Shown here piece after piece: positions 1-7,143 of a stretch of 28,388 nt of DNA; within the stretch, counting starts at the first letter, position 1; the number at the start of each line of letters is the position of its first letter. This stretch comes from Chloroflexota bacterium. GTDB lineage: Bacteria; Chloroflexota; Anaerolineae; Anaerolineales; DRMV01. Made by a program: the position numbers and the translations under genes. A model generated the notes under the pieces. It did no database searches, had not been told where the DNA came from, and worked only from the letters and a program-made list of their open reading frames with translations. The DNA is taken from contig JAADFA010000055.1 in NCBI GenBank assembly GCA_013153135.1, positions 1 through 28,388 on the forward strand, written 5' to 3'.

Positions 1-120
1 TGAGCCTGGGGTATGCGACCCCGCATCATGTTCATTTTATGTCGCGGCAGTGGGTGGAGCCAAGTGTCAACTTATAGCCGGACAAGACACTCTCAGCTCC
101 CCGCTTTATGCCATCTTCCA

Positions 121-293
121 AACTCCAACCACTCACCATCCGCGTTCATCCGTGTTCATCCGCGGTTGCCAACTCCCAACTACCAACCTCCAACCTCAAA
201 CCTCCAACTTCAAACTTCAAACCACCAAACCATCCGCGTTCATCCGCGTCCATCCGTGGTTCCCAACTTCCAACCATCAACTTCTAACTTCCC
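121..293. repeat. Alternating low-complexity short repeats
   Basis: Two families of degenerate short repeats alternate here. Two blocks (137-167 and 231-261) each hold three units of the 10-mer CATCCGCGTT with small variations. Between and after them (about 169-229 and 261-293) lie CAACTTC/CCAACTC-like units of about seven bases. The strand is strikingly biased, with C and A dominating the plus strand and few G outside the 10-mers. Short open frames cross the block but their peptides are only the repeat read out (Ser/Asn/Pro/Gln-rich), so I do not call them genes. Positions 1-120 hold nothing I recognise. Similar repeats occur between genes in various bacterial genomes, from general memory; their role is unknown to me. 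Confidence 0.8.
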
Positions 294-1723
294 TTGCCTG
301 TCCCAGGATAAGGTCCCATCAGGTATTTAGTCAGTCGTGCCCATTCGGCCTCATCCGGCATGGGAAGGAACGCGTAGAGCGCGGGATGTACTTTGCGTAA
401 AGCTGCGAGCAAATGATACGCGAACAGGCGCATGGACGCGTGGGCATTAGGTGCGGAGCGCAAGCGGATAAGGTGATATGCCTGCCGCGCGTTGAAGGTG
501 AGGAGCACGCGACGCAGGTAGCCGTTCGGCACGATGTACGACGCGACGTGGGAATTCCAAGCGGCCAAGGCTTCGTAGGTCGCAGCCGCGTGACGCATGG
601 CCTCATGATAGCGTTCAGCCATCCCAGCCTCGGCGACCGCACGCGGCATCATATATCCTAAACGAGGATGCAAAGCCTGAGGGGTTTGGGTCATCATGCG
701 ATGGCGCTTGAGCTCATAAAACGCGCCCTGGTCCAGCACTACTTCTGCGGTGTACCACGTATGCTCCAGTTCGCGCAGAGGGATGTCGTGCCGTGTGAGA
801 TGGCCCAAGAGCGCACGAGCCAGGTCAAACCGGGCCTCGGACGAAGCGCTTTGTACATAAGCCAGCGCGGATGCGTAATCCCACGCGGCAACACGGTAGA
901 GCGCGGCAGCTAACACACGGCTTTCACCCTCGGGATCCCAACGATGCAAGATGGGCACATAGATGGGCAACGTAGCGACCGGTCGTTGCCCAATAGGGGG
1001 AAGCGCGGCCGCGAGCTGAGCCAAGGCCTGCTGCGTCGCGTGATCGGGTTCCACGTAACGGAGGAGCGTGGGTATAGAGGCACGTGCGGCCGCATGGATC
1101 CGTTCGGCCAAGGCGCGCACCTCAGCCAACGGATGCGCGAGCATTTTACGCAGCGTATGGGCCAGTTCACGCGCGTTGACGGTCATGCCCACATTTGCCT
1201 GCGTCGCGGCGGGGAGTAAAAAGCGGCATACGTCCATGTACGCGGTCCGGTTTCGGCGGGCCCATTGAGTGGAGGTTTCACCTGTGCGGGTTGGCTCGTG
1301 CAGGCGTAACACACGTTGCACAGGCTCCTGTAACGCGTGGTACGCCGCGAACAGGTGCCGTGCGGCTGCCTCATAACGGTCGGCCAAAGGGTGGCCTTGC
1401 AGCTCCGGAGGACGGACGAACGCGTCTGCGTCCAGGATTTGATAGCGCGTCGACTTCTCCGTAAAAGAGGCCAGTCGGGCAGACTCCAGCGCCTCGAGTG
1501 CGAGGCGAGAAACACCTTCAATTGCGATGTGCACGACTGCGTGCTCCGCGACGGACGCGTGACCATAACCGATAACCCACTTTTCGTGGAAAGCCGCGCT
1601 TTGTTCCGCGGATATTTCGCGCGCGATTACATCGAAAGGCTCAGGCGATCGCGACGTCTTAGCAAACGCCACGGCAATCACTTCGGGCGTGTACGTTTGG
1701 CTGGAAAGAAGGTACACACGCAT
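284..1723 (-). CDS. Tandem-domain ThyX-like (flavin-dependent thymidylate synthase family) protein
   Basis: The protein has 479 residues, about twice a normal ThyX (220-260 residues), and looks like two ThyX folds in tandem. The N-terminal half has GHASVAEHA (54-62), matching the ThyX GHxSxxEH region, followed by SARLASFTEKSTRY (81-94). This aligns with the ThyX signature RHRxxSxNExSxRY but lacks the first Arg and the His. The C-terminal half keeps RHR (340-342) but not the downstream SxRY part. ThyX makes dTMP from dUMP using methylene-tetrahydrofolate and FAD, with active sites formed between subunits. The two halves might therefore supply complementary parts of one site (inference). The start is an ATG with AGGA about nine bases upstream. 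It is the last gene of the fabG-led run, 38 bp after birA. Its stop codon lies inside the repeat block. Family assignment is firm; activity is not. Confidence 0.82.
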   Translation of the reverse strand: MRVYLLSSQTYTPEVIAVAFAKTSRSPEPFDVIAREISAEQSAAFHEKWVIGYGHASVAEHAVVHIAIEGVSRLALEALESARLASFTEKSTRYQILDADAFVRPPELQGHPLADRYEAAARHLFAAYHALQEPVQRVLRLHEPTRTGETSTQWARRNRTAYMDVCRFLLPAATQANVGMTVNARELAHTLRKMLAHPLAEVRALAERIHAAARASIPTLLRYVEPDHATQQALAQLAAALPPIGQRPVATLPIYVPILHRWDPEGESRVLAAALYRVAAWDYASALAYVQSASSEARFDLARALLGHLTRHDIPLRELEHTWYTAEVVLDQGAFYELKRHRMMTQTPQALHPRLGYMMPRAVAEAGMAERYHEAMRHAAATYEALAAWNSHVASYIVPNGYLRRVLLTFNARQAYHLIRLRSAPNAHASMRLFAYHLLAALRKVHPALYAFLPMPDEAEWARLTKYLMGPYPGTGKGS

Positions 1724-1761
1724 GGCATTGTCCTAGAACAGTAGGTTGGCTTATCTGTTGC

Positions 1762-2595
1762 CTATTGACCTAGCGGGCGCAAGTGGTCCACCTGCCATAC
1801 GGCTCGTTCGCCTGATGGGGTGCGCAAGCGCAGCGCGCCGTCCTCGCGCAGGCCGAGGAGTATTCCGCGCCATCGCTCGTGGCCAGCACGCACCTCAACC
1901 CACTGGCCACGGTAAGCCAGCCGCGCGTCCCACGCGGCGAGAAACGCGAACGAAGTCAACCGACCACGCCAGGCCGTCCACGCGCGCCAAAACTGCGCGG
2001 CTAAAGTTGGCGCGGGGATACGCACCTTACGCAGGCCCGCGATGCTCCCCGCGGGAAAATCGAGCTGCTCAGGTCGCGGCACGGCCTCGGGTGAGAGATT
2101 GACGCCTACCCCAAGAATTGCGACCTCGGGTTGTGCCGCGCGCCAATGAAGTTCGACCAACACGCCACCTATCTTGCGGCCATCCAAAAGCAAATCGTTA
2201 GGCCACTTGATGCGCACGTTCACGCCCCACGAGGCCAGCGCGTCGGCCATAGCGAGCGCGGCCCAGGCCGTATATCGACTCAACCAAGGCTGCTCCTCTG
2301 CGAAGGGGCGGGCCACAACGCTCACGGTTAGGCTGGCACCGGGCCGTGAATACCACCGACGTCCCGCGCGACCGCGGCCTGCGGTTTGGGCTTCGGCCGC
2401 GACCAGCACCCCATCCGCCGCACCGAGCTCAGCCCATGCCCAGGCCACGTCTTGCGTCGACGAAACGCGTCGATACCAGCGCCACGCGGGAATGGGTAAC
2501 CCTGCGAAGGCTTGCTGCCAAATAGGCGGAGGTGGGTCACCAGGGTAGGCTTCGAGGTCAAACGTCATACGCTTATGCCGCTGACCGTTACCCAT
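1762..2595 (-). CDS. birA: Biotin-[acetyl-CoA-carboxylase] ligase, monofunctional
   Basis: This 277-residue protein is a biotin protein ligase. It activates biotin with ATP to biotinyl-AMP and attaches it to the lysine of biotin carboxyl carrier domains, such as that of acetyl-CoA carboxylase. The hallmark biotin/ATP loop GRGRAGRRW is at 73-81, KWPNDLLLDGRKIGG begins at about 130, and a short SH3-like C-terminal domain (about 225-277) follows. There is no N-terminal helix-turn-helix, so it should not act as a biotin repressor. The start is ambiguous: GTG (2598) and ATG (2595) are adjacent and overlap the upstream stop in the string GTGATG. With no Shine-Dalgarno visible, translation is probably coupled to the gene before it. 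Product call is secure. Confidence 0.93.
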   Translation of the reverse strand: MGNGQRHKRMTFDLEAYPGDPPPPIWQQAFAGLPIPAWRWYRRVSSTQDVAWAWAELGAADGVLVAAEAQTAGRGRAGRRWYSRPGASLTVSVVARPFAEEQPWLSRYTAWAALAMADALASWGVNVRIKWPNDLLLDGRKIGGVLVELHWRAAQPEVAILGVGVNLSPEAVPRPEQLDFPAGSIAGLRKVRIPAPTLAAQFWRAWTAWRGRLTSFAFLAAWDARLAYRGQWVEVRAGHERWRGILLGLREDGALRLRTPSGERAVWQVDHLRPLGQ

Positions 2596-2951
2596 CACGC
2601 TGCCGAAGTGCAGCGTAACGCGCGGCGGATTAAGTCCAATCGCGCGCGTAGCTTGCCCTGATCCCGTTCATCCGCAAAGGTCGCGAGCACCGCTGCGGGG
2701 TCCCACGAACACGCGCGATACGGCTGGCCACGCAGGCGCTCGGCAACCACATCAGCCAAAGCCAAGAGCTTGCGGCAACGTCGGCTGGCGGTAAACCGCA
2801 CATCTTCCAGATGCCCATCAACCACGCGCGCCCAGAAGGCAATGCGGTGCCCGCCTTCCCGTACCTCAGGGCCTAAAGGTTGATACCCCTGAGGTGGCTC
2901 AGGAACCCAAAACCGAATGCCTGGGTCGTTATGATAATCACGCACACGCAT
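2595..2951 (-). CDS. Small protein resembling NifU/IscU N-terminal scaffold, degenerate
   Basis: The 118-residue protein has a pattern reminiscent of the IscU/NifU iron-sulfur scaffold: a strand-turn-strand VVDGHLEDVRF (43-53), then a Cys (C59) in the region of the family's second cysteine, a helix, and RLRGQPY (72-78), like the family's helix ending in a KG motif. The Cys-Gly-Asp segment and the C-terminal His-Cys of true scaffolds are absent, so cluster assembly on this protein is doubtful. The start is the ATG at 2951 because AAGGAG lies five bases upstream; an in-frame GTG at 2966 overlaps that site. It is translationally coupled to birA. Alternatively it is simply an uncharacterised small protein; I consider the fold assignment tentative. 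Confidence 0.55.
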   Translation of the reverse strand: MRVRDYHNDPGIRFWVPEPPQGYQPLGPEVREGGHRIAFWARVVDGHLEDVRFTASRRCRKLLALADVVAERLRGQPYRACSWDPAAVLATFADERDQGKLRARLDLIRRALRCTSAA

Positions 2952-3005
2952 GGGGTCTCCTTGCACAAGGGAGATACGATTGGGAGCCGCGGCGATTCGA
3001 GCCGT

Positions 3006-3806
3006 TTACATGTGTTTCGGCGCCAGGGCCAAGGAGGCCGCGAAAATAGCCGTCGCGGTCAAGACGATAGTTGCGCCCGAGGCTGTATTCAGGGCGTACG
3101 CGAAGAGCAATCCCGCGACCACACTAACCACGCTAAACACCACCGCGAGCACCATCATGACCCAAAAATCGTTAGCCCAGCGATAGGCTGCTGCCGCTGG
3201 AATGACCAGCAACGCGGATACCAGGACCAACCCGACCACCTTAATAGACGCGACGACAGTCAGCGCGACCAGGGTCAAGAGCAGGTAGTACAAAAAACCC
3301 TCGGGCAAACCCGCGACCCGCGCGGCCTCAGGATCAAAGGTAACAAAGAGCAACTCCTTATAGAGCGCGAGTACCACCCCGAGCACCAAAGCGCCGATGA
3401 GCAACAAGCCCTTGAGGTCCGCGGGTGAAATGGCCAGCACACTACCAAACAGGTAAGTGAATAAGTCCACGTTATACCCTTGGCGCAGACCGAGAAGTAG
3501 GATTCCAAAGGCCATGGTCGCGGCGAACCAAACCCCGATAGCTGTATCCTCTTTGAGCGCGCCGCGACGAGTCACAAAGCCGATCCCCCACGCGACCAAT
3601 ACGCAAAACCCCATCGCGGTGAGAATAGGGTCCAAGCCAAGTAGCAATCCCAAGGCCACGCCGCCGAAGGCCGCGTGTGCGATGCCCGTCCCCATGAAAG
3701 ACATGCCGCGTAGCACAATATACACGCCCATGATTGCAGTAATGACGCCGACGATGACGCCGCCGAGTAAGGCTCGCTGCATGAACGCGTACTGCCACCA
3801 GCTCAT
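3006..3806 (-). CDS. Zinc/manganese-type ABC transporter permease (ZnuB family)
   Basis: The 266-residue integral membrane protein has about eight hydrophobic segments and is typical of the ABC-3 family that imports Zn2+, Mn2+ or Fe2+. Recognisable stretches are GMSFMGTGIAHAAFGGVALG near residues 32-51 and KVVGLVLVSALLVIPAAAAY near 190-210, the conserved loop that contacts the ATPase. The ATG at 3806 is chosen over the upstream in-frame extension because GGAGG sits just before it and the upstream residues read the ATPase gene out of frame. It overlaps the ATPase gene by four bases (ATGA), indicating coupling. No periplasmic binding protein gene is present in this window. The exact metal cannot be told from sequence. 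Confidence 0.9.
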   Translation of the reverse strand: MSWWQYAFMQRALLGGVIVGVITAIMGVYIVLRGMSFMGTGIAHAAFGGVALGLLLGLDPILTAMGFCVLVAWGIGFVTRRGALKEDTAIGVWFAATMAFGILLLGLRQGYNVDLFTYLFGSVLAISPADLKGLLLIGALVLGVVLALYKELLFVTFDPEAARVAGLPEGFLYYLLLTLVALTVVASIKVVGLVLVSALLVIPAAAAYRWANDFWVMMVLAVVFSVVSVVAGLLFAYALNTASGATIVLTATAIFAASLALAPKHM

Positions 3807-4639
3807 GATGCATCCTCCGGAGGATGGCGTCGCACCACCAAGTGCGGCGTCGCGGCATGGTGAAAGAATACCGCTTCGCAGCCGTACATGTCGCTCAAGG
3901 TATCCGCGGTTAAGACTACCTCGGGCCGGCCGTGGGCAACCAGACGTCGGTTTAAGCATGCGACGCTGTCCACGAACTGGGTCACCACCCCGACATCGTG
4001 AGAAACCATAACCACGGTCATGCCCGACTTGTGCAGATCGCGCAACAGCTCATACAGAGACTGGGTCGCAGCCACATCCACGCCTGCGGTGGGCTCGTCC
4101 AGCAACAACAACTTGGGCTGAGTAACCAACGCGCGCGCCAAAAACACCCGTTGCCGCTCACCGCCCGAGAGCGCGTGCAAAGGTCGCTCACGCAGATGCG
4201 GAATACCCACCCGTTCCAGGGCCTCGTCCACCGCGCGCCAGTCTTCGGGTCCGGGGCGGCGGAAGAACCCCAACATGCCATACCGGCCCATCATCACCAC
4301 ATCCTTCACCCGAATGGGGAAATACAGATCCACCCGCTGGTGTTGAGGCACATACCCGAGCGCGCGGCGCCAAGGGCCCAAAGCCTCAGGCGGACGGCCG
4401 AAGACGCGTACCGTACCCCGTTGGGGTTTGATCAGGCCTACGATTACCTTGAGCAGCGTAGTCTTACCCGCGCCGTTGGGTCCCAATAGGGCCCAGAAGC
4501 TACCCTGAGGCACAGTCAAGCTGACACCCTGAAGCACCGGGTGCCCATTGTAAGATACGTAAACATCGCGCACTTCAATCGCGGGCACATCTGGCGGGAT
4601 ATCTAGCGTGGACGTAGCGCGGCGTAACCAGGGGAACAT
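3803..4639 (-). CDS. Metal ABC transporter ATP-binding protein (ZnuC family)
   Basis: This 278-residue ABC ATPase powers the permease encoded immediately downstream. Walker A GPNGAGKTT is at 53-61, the Q-loop VPQHQ at 97-101, the ABC signature LSGGE at 157-161, Walker B LLLLDEP at 177-183 and the switch His in VSHD at 214. The resemblance is to the ZnuC/MntB/SitB group by sequence flavour and by its permease partner. A roughly 40-residue C-terminal tail after the core is His-rich at FFHHAATPHLVVRRH, which could be incidental or bind metal. It lies 23 bp after fabG and overlaps the permease gene by ATGA. The motifs make the ATPase call certain; the substrate is inferred from the permease family. 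Confidence 0.93.
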   Translation of the reverse strand: MFPWLRRATSTLDIPPDVPAIEVRDVYVSYNGHPVLQGVSLTVPQGSFWALLGPNGAGKTTLLKVIVGLIKPQRGTVRVFGRPPEALGPWRRALGYVPQHQRVDLYFPIRVKDVVMMGRYGMLGFFRRPGPEDWRAVDEALERVGIPHLRERPLHALSGGERQRVFLARALVTQPKLLLLDEPTAGVDVAATQSLYELLRDLHKSGMTVVMVSHDVGVVTQFVDSVACLNRRLVAHGRPEVVLTADTLSDMYGCEAVFFHHAATPHLVVRRHPPEDAS

Positions 4640-4662
4640 GGCATCACCATCCTGTTCGGCCG

Positions 4663-5406
4663 TTACGTCATCCCCCCGTCAACCGCAATCACCTGGCCGG
4701 TGATGTAGCTGGCTGCGTCCGAAGCTAAGAACGCGACCAGAGGCGCGACGTCTTCGGGTGTGCCTTTGCGGCCCATGGGCACCAAGCTGAGGATGGCCTG
4801 TCGGATGTCGTCTGAGACCCCTTCCCAAATGTCCGTCTCGATGTAGCCTGGCGCGACCACGTTGACGGTGATATTGCGTGTCGCGACTTCGCGCGCGAGA
4901 GCCTTGGCAAAGCCAATTTGCCCGGCCTTGGATGCGGAGTAATTCACCTGCCCCGCGTTGCCAATGATGCCCGCGACGGAGGAGATCACAATAATGCGGC
5001 CCCATCGCTGCCGCACCATGTAACGAATGGCCGCGCGCGTCGCGTTAAACGTGCCGAACAAATTAACCCGTAACACGATCTCCCAGTCCTCGGGCTTCAT
5101 GGTCATAAAAAGTTTATCGCGCGTAATGCCTGCATTGTTGACCAAAATATCCACACGGCCGAAAGTTTCCTTGGTGAATTTCATTAAGGCTTGGGCTTGC
5201 TCATAGTCGGCGATATCGGCTTGGAACGCGCGTGCTTGGCCACCCTGGGCTTGGATGGTCTCGACAACTTCTTGTGCGGCGTCGGCTGCGCTGCGGTAAT
5301 TGACCACCACCGCCGCGCCCCGACGGCCCAATTCGAGCGCGATGCCACGGCCAATGCCGCGCGAACCGCCCGTGACCACGGCCACGCGTCCGTCTAATCG
5401 CTCCAT
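4663..5406 (-). CDS. fabG: 3-oxoacyl-ACP reductase-like short-chain dehydrogenase
   Basis: The 247-residue protein is a classical short-chain dehydrogenase/reductase of the FabG type. FabG reduces 3-oxoacyl-ACP to 3-hydroxyacyl-ACP with NADPH in fatty acid elongation. The Rossmann cofactor motif TGGSRGIG is at 12-19 and NNAG at 90-93. The catalytic set is N115, S143, Y156 and K160 (YSASK). The C-terminus ends in TGQVIAVDGGMT, as is usual for FabG. The ATG is preceded by AGGAGG with six bases spacing. It is the first gene of the minus-strand run and has a good extended -10 promoter. No other fatty acid synthesis gene is in the window, so another SDR substrate is possible, but the match to FabG is very close. 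Confidence 0.92.
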   Translation of the reverse strand: MERLDGRVAVVTGGSRGIGRGIALELGRRGAAVVVNYRSAADAAQEVVETIQAQGGQARAFQADIADYEQAQALMKFTKETFGRVDILVNNAGITRDKLFMTMKPEDWEIVLRVNLFGTFNATRAAIRYMVRQRWGRIIVISSVAGIIGNAGQVNYSASKAGQIGFAKALAREVATRNITVNVVAPGYIETDIWEGVSDDIRQAILSLVPMGRKGTPEDVAPLVAFLASDAASYITGQVIAVDGGMT

Positions 5407-5453
5407 ATGCGCCTCCTAACGGGGGGATGGGGCGAGCCGAGGCCCGCGAGTTG

Positions 5454-5462
5454 ATTATACCA
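5454..5462 (-). promoter_or_regulatory. Extended -10 promoter for the fabG-to-thyX operon
   Basis: On the minus strand the string TGGTATAAT is a perfect -10 hexamer with the TGn extension. It lies about 50 bases before the fabG ATG. No convincing -35 hexamer is seen at 16-18 bp, which fits an extended -10 promoter. It lies back to back with the plus-strand promoter at 5482-5487. Confidence 0.6.
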
Positions 5463-5481
5463 AGGGGCTCGGGAATTGCCG

Positions 5482-5487
5482 TATAAT
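5482..5487 (+). promoter_or_regulatory. -10 box for the zinc-ribbon membrane protein gene
   Basis: A perfect TATAAT lies 28 bases before the ATG at 5516, giving a predicted leader of about 22 nt. No -35 consensus is visible at the expected distance. The six bases before it (TTGCCG) are the same as before the -10 at 13442, upstream of the HD-GYP gene. Confidence 0.5.
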
Positions 5488-5515
5488 ACCCCCACCTTGG
5501 CCGGGAGCGCGAGCC

Positions 5516-6037
5516 ATGTTGACCCTACAAAGTGTGCAAACCTTGTTGACCTTCCTCGCCGCGTGGAGCGTGGCCTTTGGCCTGGCTACCTGGGCTGCTG
5601 CGCTCCTGTGGACGTACCACGATATCCGGCGCCGCACCAAAGACCGGGTCGCGCACGTACTGGCCTTGCTGGTTGTGCTGCTGTTCTCTTTACCAGGTCT
5701 GGCCCTTTACCTGCTCCTTCGGCCGACGGAGACCTTAGAGGACGCGTATCGCCGTGACCTGGAAGAAGAGGTGCTGTTGCAGGCCCTGGAAACAACCCGC
5801 CGCTGCCCAGGCTGTGCGCGGCCCGTGCAACCTGATTGGCGAATTTGTCCCTGGTGCCACACGCAGCTACGCAAGGTGTGTCATCAGTGTGGCCGTCTGC
5901 TGGAGCTGCCGTGGGATATCTGTCCCTATTGCGGCACCCCCGTACCCGGGATGCGGCGGGTAGAGCGAGAGGAAGGCCGGCCGCTGCTTGAAGTGCCCCC
6001 AGATGCGAAGGATGCGGACGCGCCCTCGCAGGATTAG
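5516..6037 (+). CDS. Two-TM membrane protein with a double zinc ribbon
   Basis: The 173-residue protein has an N-terminal hydrophobic segment (about 8-32), a short basic loop, a second segment (about 46-68), and then a soluble part. The soluble part carries two CxxC-CxxC zinc ribbons: CPGC...CPWC (about 97-118) and CHQC...CPYC (about 122-144). Both have the spacing and the W/D-I-C-P pattern of double-zinc-ribbon proteins. The C-terminal tail is charged and disordered. Such proteins are common in bacteria and their partners are largely unknown, so no function is assigned. The zinc ribbons would face the cytoplasm if the basic loop follows the positive-inside rule. The gene ends in a four-base convergent overlap with the potassium channel gene. 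Confidence 0.85.
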   Translation: MLTLQSVQTLLTFLAAWSVAFGLATWAAALLWTYHDIRRRTKDRVAHVLALLVVLLFSLPGLALYLLLRPTETLEDAYRRDLEEEVLLQALETTRRCPGCARPVQPDWRICPWCHTQLRKVCHQCGRLLELPWDICPYCGTPVPGMRRVEREEGRPLLEVPPDAKDADAPSQD

Positions 6038-7143
6038 TTCCGCGTATGCCCCTTACGGCGCAACAGCCGCCGCGCGTCCAAGGGAAATCGTCGTGCCCAG
6101 AAGGGCTCGCCCTCGCTTTGGCGCAGCAGTCGCACCAAGCGCGTATCACCGGCCATTTCAGCCAGGCGCAGGAGTTGATCTCGCCGTCCTAGCACGATGA
6201 GCACGTCGCCGGGTTGGATGCGCACTGTAGGCGACCAATCCACCTGCTTACCCCCGCGCGCGATGGCCAATACATTCGCGCCACTGCGCGCGCGAATATC
6301 AGCCTCAGCCAGAGTTTTGCCTACCAACTCTGAATCTTCAGATACCCGGATCTCCTCCAACCAGAGCTCCAAATCCGGGCTGCGCAACGTCGCGTCCAAA
6401 AACGCGCTGATGTAAGGCCGTACCAACAGGCTGACCATGCGGTGGCCTGCCATGGTATAGGGCGAAACGACCCGATCCGCACCGGCCTTGTACAACTTTT
6501 TCTCTGTGTCTTCAGCCACAGCTTGGGCTACAATGCTCAGGTTGGGGTTGAGGCTACGTGCGCTCAGCACAACGAACAGGTTATCCGCGTCAGAATCTAG
6601 CACTGCGACCAGCCCCCGCGCGCGCTGGATGCCAGCCTGCAAGAGCACCGCGTCCTCCGCGGGATCGCCTTCAATGTAAAGAAAGCCGTGCTGTTTACAG
6701 CGAGCGATCGCCTCGGGATCGCGCGTTACCACCACAAAAGGCAGGCGCATCCGCGCGAGTTCGGCCGCGACTTGCTCTCCAACCCGGCCGCAGCCGCATA
6801 CGATGTAATGCTGGTTTAGGCGATTTACAGCCTTCATGCGCCGCCTCCGTTCCAGCGTGCCTTGCAGCTCACCACTGATAATGTATTCCGTGAGCGCGCT
6901 GAAGAGGTACGCGCCCGTACCCACACCGAGCACGATGAGCCCCATAGTGAACACTCGGCCTTGTTCGCTCAACGGTCGCACCTCACCATAGCCCACCGTT
7001 GAAAGGGTAATCAAGGTCATATACAGGGCCTCGAGCCATGTGTAGTTCTCGAGGACACGATACCCCACGGTGCCGATAAGCACCAAAGAGGCGACCAAGA
7101 GCGCCAATTGCCCGAGGCGACGGCGCCAGTCGTTCGGGCTCAT
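6034..7143 (-). CDS. Two-TM potassium channel with RCK (TrkA-N/TrkA-C) domains
   Basis: The 369-residue protein has a first TM (about 11-28), a pore helix with selectivity filter STVGYGE (48-54), and a second TM (about 65-88). A cytosolic RCK domain follows, with a nucleotide-binding Rossmann motif GCGRVG (117-122) and an acidic GDPAED after it (159-164). A TrkA-C domain (about 258-345) contains GDVLIVLGR. This is the MthK/Kch architecture of ligand-gated K+ channels, where the RCK ring responds to ions or nucleotides. Unlike MthK, no internal Met start for a free RCK subunit is obvious. It overlaps the preceding HExxH protein gene by ATGA, so the two are probably co-translated. Function is well supported; the gating ligand is unknown. 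Confidence 0.92.
   Translation of the reverse strand: MSPNDWRRRLGQLALLVASLVLIGTVGYRVLENYTWLEALYMTLITLSTVGYGEVRPLSEQGRVFTMGLIVLGVGTGAYLFSALTEYIISGELQGTLERRRRMKAVNRLNQHYIVCGCGRVGEQVAAELARMRLPFVVVTRDPEAIARCKQHGFLYIEGDPAEDAVLLQAGIQRARGLVAVLDSDADNLFVVLSARSLNPNLSIVAQAVAEDTEKKLYKAGADRVVSPYTMAGHRMVSLLVRPYISAFLDATLRSPDLELWLEEIRVSEDSELVGKTLAEADIRARSGANVLAIARGGKQVDWSPTVRIQPGDVLIVLGRRDQLLRLAEMAGDTRLVRLLRQSEGEPFWARRFPLDARRLLRRKGHTRN

Noticed and set aside
13..400. Two plus-strand frames across the repeat block
   Set aside because: Their products are the short repeats translated, and one runs into the conserved thyX coding region on the other strand.
2880..3428. A 182-codon plus-strand frame antisense to the metal permease
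   Set aside because: It is a charged, low-complexity peptide antisense to a clear TM protein; no binding site or motif supports it.
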